Source: Candidatus Heimdallarchaeota archaeon
GTDB lineage: Archaea; Asgardarchaeota; Heimdallarchaeia; Heimdallarchaeales; Heimdallarchaeaceae
DNA: 7,353 nt
Reading direction: 5' to 3'
Assembly (NCBI GenBank): GCA_023135215.1
Contig: JAGLTP010000638.1
Span: forward strand, 1 to 7,353
In this document: one piece after another, positions 5,426 through 7,353 of the stretch
Layout: the number at the start of each line of letters is the position of its first letter
Position numbering within the stretch: the stretch's first letter is position 1
The notes under the pieces: model-generated
Told to the model about the DNA's origin: nothing
The model's input: only the letters and a program-made list of their open reading frames with translations
Database searches by the model: none
Position numbers and translations under genes: made by a program

Positions 5426-7353
5426 ATGGAAGTAATAGATACAAGAATCATTCTTCCACTAATCTCCATTCTAGCGATTGGTTCTTTAGAGGTAGATATT
5501 CTTAAGAAGTGGATACTGAAAATAAAAAAATCAGACTCAATCTTCGAGTATCTCCTTGAATCTTTAGTTTTAGGTTCAATTTCATTAGTTATTCCAATGC
5601 TTGCTGTTGGGATTTTAGCTGATCGAATTGATAGTAGCAAAATTCTGGAAAGATTCGTTTACATTTATTTTGCAATAGGATTATCTTATCTAGTTTTCAA
5701 AATATACATGTGGATACGAAGGAAATTACCAGCTCTTGTACTTAGTGAAAGAAAGAAGATAACTAAATCGGTTGAAACTTTGTTTTTGGTTACAGCTTTG
5801 TTGATGTTATTTTTCTATACATTACAAGGGCTTGTTTACCCTTTAAGAGGTTGGGATTTCTTACATTTCTACCTGCCAAATTCATTCAGAGTATATATAA
5901 CCGGACAATTGGGGAAAATCAACGAGTTAAATTTCTATCCTCAGTTTAAACCTCCCCTCAATGTTCTACTGTATGCGTATGTTTTCTTTGTCACACAATC
6001 GGAAATGTTACATCTGGTTCCAATGATGTTTCTAGCTGGTACAGTTTATCTTTGTTATAAAATTGCAAGAATTGAAGGAATAACAAAACGTAATTCATTA
6101 ATAGCATCTGTAGCTTTCTTGGCAACACCATTTGTATTTTTCTTAGTGTATGAATTTCAATACTATCAAGAAACTTATGTGATGTTCTTTACGACAGCTG
6201 CATTCTATTTCTTCAGAAAGTTCTTCAAAGAAAAGAAAACTAAAAACAAATTTTATTTCGCGCTTTTAGTTTCCCTTGCACTTAGTGGATGCATTCTTAG
6301 TAAAGTTAGTGGTTTTATCATTCCTATTGTGCTATTTGTAGCAATGCCTTCTGATAAAATTGGTAAGGTTTTACGAATTCTAATCATTGCAGGTTTCTCC
6401 TTTCAGCTAATACGAAAGTCCATTTTTGAGATTTATTTAGGCACTGGAATTCTAATTTCCCTACTATCAGTTTATTGTGTTTATTTAGTTATCAAAAGCG
6501 AAACACTATCATTTTCTTACAAAAGATGGGGATTTATTTTTGGCATTTATTCCCTACCTCTTGCTATAGGAATCTTATGGGGTTTGTATATTCTCACAAT
6601 TCCTGGAGTCAAGGATATATTATTCGATCTTTATGTAAATCTTCAATATAACCAAGTCAGTTTTAACTGGCCTGGTATAGCTTTACCTGGAACTGAAACC
6701 TATCTAGAAAATGCTCATACCGCAACTTTTGTTTCTTCCTCATTTTCAATCTTAATAGCAACAATGTTTGCAGGAACTTGGGCTCTCTTCAAAATTGCAG
6801 GTTTTATTAAATCGAATGGTAAACACAATGAACTGCTTTTATGGCTAGTTTTCTTCTTTGTGTTCTGGCAAGGATTTTTTGCCAAGGGTTCTATCAGATA
6901 TATGTCACCAATTATTGTTCCTTTGACAATAATTTTCGTTGTTGGTTTGATTTCTGTCGTCGATTTTTTCAATAAAAGAGATGGTAAAGATAGAGATGGT
7001 TTCTTAGCTATTATTTTCATTATTGTAAGTGCTTATCTTTCACTTTATCCAATCATGCCTTTTGAGATAATCAGCAAAAATTTTCATCTTCGGTGGTATC
7101 TAGCTCATTATAACATAGGTTCTCTCATTGGATACATTTCACTCTTCACTTTATTTACTGTCTTTCTTATCTGGAAAGAAAAAGATTTGAAGATTAGTTT
7201 TCCCATGGTTTATACGAAGAAATTTAATCCCAGAAAGATAATAGCAGCTTTTCTGTTGTTCATATTATTCTTTGTTCCTTTTGGTGCTCAGGCAGCTCTA
7301 CTTATTTATGTAAACTTTGATATCAATACATTTCAGAGTGAGTACTGTTATTA
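5426..7353 (+). CDS. GT-C type membrane glycosyltransferase (PMT/ArnT-like), 3' end missing
   Basis: The frame is open from ATG 5426 through the right edge: 642 codons with no stop, so the C-terminus lies outside the window. It is strongly hydrophobic with many membrane helices. GT-C landmarks are seen: a first outer loop with G142-W143-D144-F-L-H-F-Y (Asp as candidate catalytic base), P176-P177-L178 at the start of the next helix, Y246-Y247-Q-E249, S292-K293-V-S-G296, and G-S-I-R491-Y492 before a Pro-containing helix. The loop around 403-435 (YVNLQYNQ through LENAHTATF) is polar and probably on the outer face. Family members transfer a sugar from a polyprenyl-phosphate carrier to protein, lipid or glycan on the outer side. 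Three extra hydrophobic segments (about 8-23, 43-65, 77-98) precede the helix (117-138) that corresponds to the usual first helix. It starts 3 bases after the second GT2 gene, with an SD at 5414-5417, so it is the third gene of the operon. Family assignment is by motifs and topology only; the substrate is unknown. Confidence 0.85.
   Translation, partial: MEVIDTRIILPLISILAIGSLEVDILKKWILKIKKSDSIFEYLLESLVLGSISLVIPMLAVGILADRIDSSKILERFVYIYFAIGLSYLVFKIYMWIRRKLPALVLSERKKITKSVETLFLVTALLMLFFYTLQGLVYPLRGWDFLHFYLPNSFRVYITGQLGKINELNFYPQFKPPLNVLLYAYVFFVTQSEMLHLVPMMFLAGTVYLCYKIARIEGITKRNSLIASVAFLATPFVFFLVYEFQYYQETYVMFFTTAAFYFFRKFFKEKKTKNKFYFALLVSLALSGCILSKVSGFIIPIVLFVAMPSDKIGKVLRILIIAGFSFQLIRKSIFEIYLGTGILISLLSVYCVYLVIKSETLSFSYKRWGFIFGIYSLPLAIGILWGLYILTIPGVKDILFDLYVNLQYNQVSFNWPGIALPGTETYLENAHTATFVSSSFSILIATMFAGTWALFKIAGFIKSNGKHNELLLWLVFFFVFWQGFFAKGSIRYMSPIIVPLTIIFVVGLISVVDFFNKRDGKDRDGFLAIIFIIVSAYLSLYPIMPFEIISKNFHLRWYLAHYNIGSLIGYISLFTLFTVFLIWKEKDLKISFPMVYTKKFNPRKIIAAFLLFILFFVPFGAQAALLIYVNFDINTFQSEYCY

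Noticed and set aside
5341..5640. Leftward 99-codon open frame
   Set aside because: Antisense across the junction of the second GT2 and the GT-C genes, both well supported by motifs and SD spacing.
6715..7020. Leftward 101-codon open frame
   Set aside because: Fully antisense to the GT-C gene. Its Lys/Ser/Pro-rich low-complexity product is what the reverse of hydrophobic membrane codons gives.

Overview
The window looks like a low-GC archaeal chromosome segment. The evidence is base composition, archaeal-style BRE/TATA promoter elements instead of -35/-10 boxes, a mix of weak Shine-Dalgarno (SD) sites and TTG starts, and a B-box-like zinc-binding membrane protein of a kind more often reported from archaea and eukaryotes than from typical bacteria. 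An Asgard or related lineage is possible, but the sequence gives no marker gene to prove it.

Layout. Bases 1-684 hold a leftward two-gene unit: a complete 201-residue protein of unknown function (684 to 79, TTG start) followed one base later by the first 25 codons of another unknown gene that runs off the left edge. Bases 685-893 are a divergent intergenic region with AT-rich promoter-like elements. Bases 894-1916 encode a 340-residue protein with an N-terminal B-box-like zinc-binding module, two membrane helices and a long helical cytoplasmic domain. Bases 1917-2119 are intergenic and contain T-rich tracts, an 11-bp inverted repeat and a good archaeal promoter. From about 2120 to the right edge lies a tight rightward operon: two paralogous processive-type GT2 membrane glycosyltransferases (2120-3766 and 3773-5422) and a GT-C type polytopic glycosyltransferase (5426 to the window end, incomplete). 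The intergenic gaps are 6 and 3 bases.

How the genes may work together. The two GT2 enzymes keep the full cellulose/hyaluronan synthase-type motif set (Asp, DxD, (T/A)ED, QxxRW), each between two N-terminal and about five C-terminal membrane helices. They probably polymerise or transfer sugars from nucleotide-sugar donors at the cytoplasmic face. The GT-C protein has the first-loop Asp and PPL landmarks of PMT/ArnT-like enzymes, which use polyprenyl-phosphate sugars on the outer face. Together they look like a surface glycan or glycolipid assembly module. This is inferred from families and gene order. The polymer, donor sugars and acceptor cannot be read from the sequence. No RNA genes, CRISPR arrays, insertion sequences or other mobile elements were seen.
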